A stretch of DNA of 64,000 nucleotides. Source: Halopseudomonas pelagia CL-AP6 (GTDB lineage Bacteria; Pseudomonadota; Gammaproteobacteria; Pseudomonadales; Pseudomonadaceae). Both the position numbers and the translations under genes were made by a program. The notes beneath the pieces are model-generated. The model saw only the letters and a program-made list of their open reading frames with translations, did not search any database and was not told the DNA's origin. The stretch's first letter is position 1. Every line of letters begins with the position of its first letter. Shown here piece after piece: positions 62,377 through 64,000 of this stretch. The stretch is from NCBI RefSeq assembly GCF_000410875.1, contig NZ_AROI01000035.1, positions 48,433 to 112,432 of the forward strand, given 5' to 3'.

Positions 62377-63909
62377 TCAGCGGATGCTTGGTTTAGCCTT
62401 CGAAATTGGCAACGATCCACTAAAATATTTCTTCTCATTCACCCAGCGGTAACGGTCTGGATCTTTTGCCAGCAAGGACGCCCGCATTCTTTCGCGCCAA
62501 GCTTTGTCCGCCCGCAGGAAGATGCCTCGCAGTTCGGTGTCGATGATCTCTTTGCTGGCACCGCGCTCCTCAGCCTTGGCGTACCAATCATTCCCGGCTG
62601 CATAGTCGCCTAGCTCCATGCACACAGCACCTATCAAAGTGCATGGTCTGAAGTTTCTCGGTTGTAACTCATGCCCCTGCTTGCCGAGCTGAAGTGCCTC
62701 TTCACGACGCCCCAGGTCACGCATGGCTCCGCCGCGGGTAGTGCACATAGCTGAGTGGAGCTTGGGCAGTTTGAGTCTGTTGGCCGGCACACAAGCGAGT
62801 ATTTCAAGTGCCGATTCAGGCTGATTGCATTTTCGGAAGTGACCACTGGCGTTGATTGCGTTCCACGGGTCTAGGGTGCGCCGGTACTCATTGCTGGCGA
62901 ATTCGGCTTCGCGCATATGGTAGGCCTCCCGAAGTTCCTGAGTGAAATACACGTTGCCCTCGGTTTTGAGCCAAACGAGGTCATCAGCTGCCATTCGGTT
63001 GCCGACCTCCAGGTTCTGGAGGATATCCATCAATCGCCGCTTCAATGACTGAGCGTTGGCAAGAATCCCGTATTTCTTGCGCAGGATGTATGCCGGATCG
63101 CTTTCGCGAGCAAGGCGTTCGGCCTCGGTAGCCTCTCGCCGGCGTCTTTGAGCTTCAGCCAGTTCGAGGCGAACGATTTCGGCAGCTTCCGCTGCATCAA
63201 TGTCTGAAATATAGGACTCGTAGGTGGTTTGACCAATGGCTAGTGCATACAGCCGGGAGAACCCCTTGATCTTGAGGTAGTTGAGATATGCTACAGATAG
63301 CGGAAGACCTTTATAGAGCGCTTCCAGAATATTACTCAGTGGCGATGTAATTGCACTTTGCGCGTTGCTCATCCGGTAGTGCCGGGCAATATCGTAGGGG
63401 GTTGGAGCTATGGAGCCGGGTTCGCTGATGCGAGCGTTGTACATGGCCTCAGCAGCCTCGCAATTACGCTCGCGCTGCTCCGCCAACTCGGTTTCTCGAG
63501 CAACACGAGCTGTCTCAGCAGCCTCGCACTCATAATCGTACTTCACCTTGCGAGCAATACGGGCAGCCTTTGCTGCTTCGCGCTTGCGTTTTGCCAGCTC
63601 GGCTTCCTGAGTCAGTCGCTCTACTTCCTTGACTTGGTGCTCTAATCTGGCTGCCTGCTCGCGAGCTACTAACACTGGGTCTAAAGCCTCGATGAAGGCT
63701 TCATATGTGATATGGCCGCTCGCAAGTTGATGCAGTTCGTTGAGATTTTGCTGCTGTAAGTAGCTCAGAGACAATGCAGTGAGCGGTCGTTCATGAAACA
63801 TGCTTTCGAGGATATTACTCAGGCGAGTGTAGGGAATGGTCGCGCCCGTTATGCCACTGACGCAGAAGTGACATGCAATGTCGTAGAGAGTTGGGCGATT
63901 CAATTCCAT
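62377..63909 (-). CDS. Unrecognised repeat/coiled-coil/TPR protein, cargo of ssrA element
   Basis: Predicted 510 residues with no family I can name. Three related segments of about 65 residues can be aligned: residues 8-75 (YDIACHF ... LSNILESMFHERPLTAL ... ITYEAF), 171-236 (YDIARHY ... LSNILEALYKGLPLSVAY ... TTYESY) and 274-335 (YILRKKY ... LMDILQNLEVGNRMAADDL). The first two are joined by a highly charged helical linker (80-165, Ala/Glu/Arg rich, likely coiled coil), the last two by a shorter one (238-270). Residues 345-490 look like TPR helices (FRKCNQPESALEIL; GDYAAGNDWYAKAEERG). No signal peptide or membrane segment is seen. The gene converges with the integrase and starts 91 bp from the window end. 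Confidence 0.7.
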   Translation of the reverse strand: MELNRPTLYDIACHFCVSGITGATIPYTRLSNILESMFHERPLTALSLSYLQQQNLNELHQLASGHITYEAFIEALDPVLVAREQAARLEHQVKEVERLTQEAELAKRKREAAKAARIARKVKYDYECEAAETARVARETELAEQRERNCEAAEAMYNARISEPGSIAPTPYDIARHYRMSNAQSAITSPLSNILEALYKGLPLSVAYLNYLKIKGFSRLYALAIGQTTYESYISDIDAAEAAEIVRLELAEAQRRRREATEAERLARESDPAYILRKKYGILANAQSLKRRLMDILQNLEVGNRMAADDLVWLKTEGNVYFTQELREAYHMREAEFASNEYRRTLDPWNAINASGHFRKCNQPESALEILACVPANRLKLPKLHSAMCTTRGGAMRDLGRREEALQLGKQGHELQPRNFRPCTLIGAVCMELGDYAAGNDWYAKAEERGASKEIIDTELRGIFLRADKAWRERMRASLLAKDPDRYRWVNEKKYFSGSLPISKAKPSIR

Positions 63910-64000
63910 ATAAGATCGAGTCCGTTCTAGCTTGAGTAAACTGATTCGGATTCTCTCACAGAAATCGGGAATCCGCTTCTGGCCCAGAGTGTGTAAAAAC
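63910..64000. other. Upstream region of the 510-residue gene
   Basis: 91 bp to the window edge, probably carrying its promoter. No gene seen. Confidence 0.5.

Overview
The window looks like a chromosomal segment of a Pseudomonas-type gammaproteobacterium, probably a marine Halopseudomonas-like lineage (an inference from gene order and protein style). From about 19.6 kb to 60.9 kb the order pnp-rpsO-truB-rbfA-infB-nusA-rimP-tRNA(fMet)-tRNA(Leu)-secG-tpiA-glmM-folP-ftsH-rlmE/yhbY-greA-carB-carA ... dapB-dnaJ-dnaK-grpE/recN-fur/bamE-rnfH-ratA-smpB-ssrA follows the well-known Pseudomonas aeruginosa backbone. No plasmid or phage replication genes were seen.

Layout. 0-10.2 kb: the end of a diguanylate cyclase, a DUF1853 gene, an EVE-domain gene, a YlqF-type GTPase, a tiny entericidin-like lipoprotein, a TrmK-like methyltransferase, a Fur-box-associated TonB siderophore receptor, a DUF6438 lipoprotein, a second FtsH-type protease and an arylamine N-acetyltransferase behind a MerR/SoxR-like promoter. 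10.3-19.2 kb is a scarred accessory zone: an IS3-family element sits inside a nitroreductase gene, followed by a DUF4112 protein, a CitMHS transporter and an oleate hydratase-TetR pair. An IS30-family element then separates the remnant of a ClbS-like gene from the remnant of an Mrr-like endonuclease.

19.6-41.1 kb holds translation and RNA-decay genes, nucleotide and cell-wall precursor enzymes, and the housekeeping FtsH. The rpsO-truB gap carries four copies of a palindromic GC-rich repeat. 41.4-49.8 kb is a cargo block lying between carA and dapB, which are neighbours in P. aeruginosa: a periplasmic protein of unknown role, a FixL/FixJ-like two-component pair, and a divergent acyl-CoA ligase / SLC23-type permease / OprD-family porin / MBL hydrolase operon. 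Together these could sense, import and CoA-activate an unidentified organic acid or ester.

49.8-60.9 kb contains dapB, the dnaJ-dnaK-grpE chaperone genes with two near-perfect sigma-32 promoters, recN with a LexA box, fur, bamE, rnfH, ratA, an NSS transporter, smpB and ssrA. At 60.9 kb an integrase immediately follows the 3' end of ssrA, with inverted 10-bp repeats in front of it. This marks the left end of an integrated element whose first visible cargo gene is an unrecognised protein with three related repeats, charged helical linkers and a TPR-like tail. The element runs off the window.
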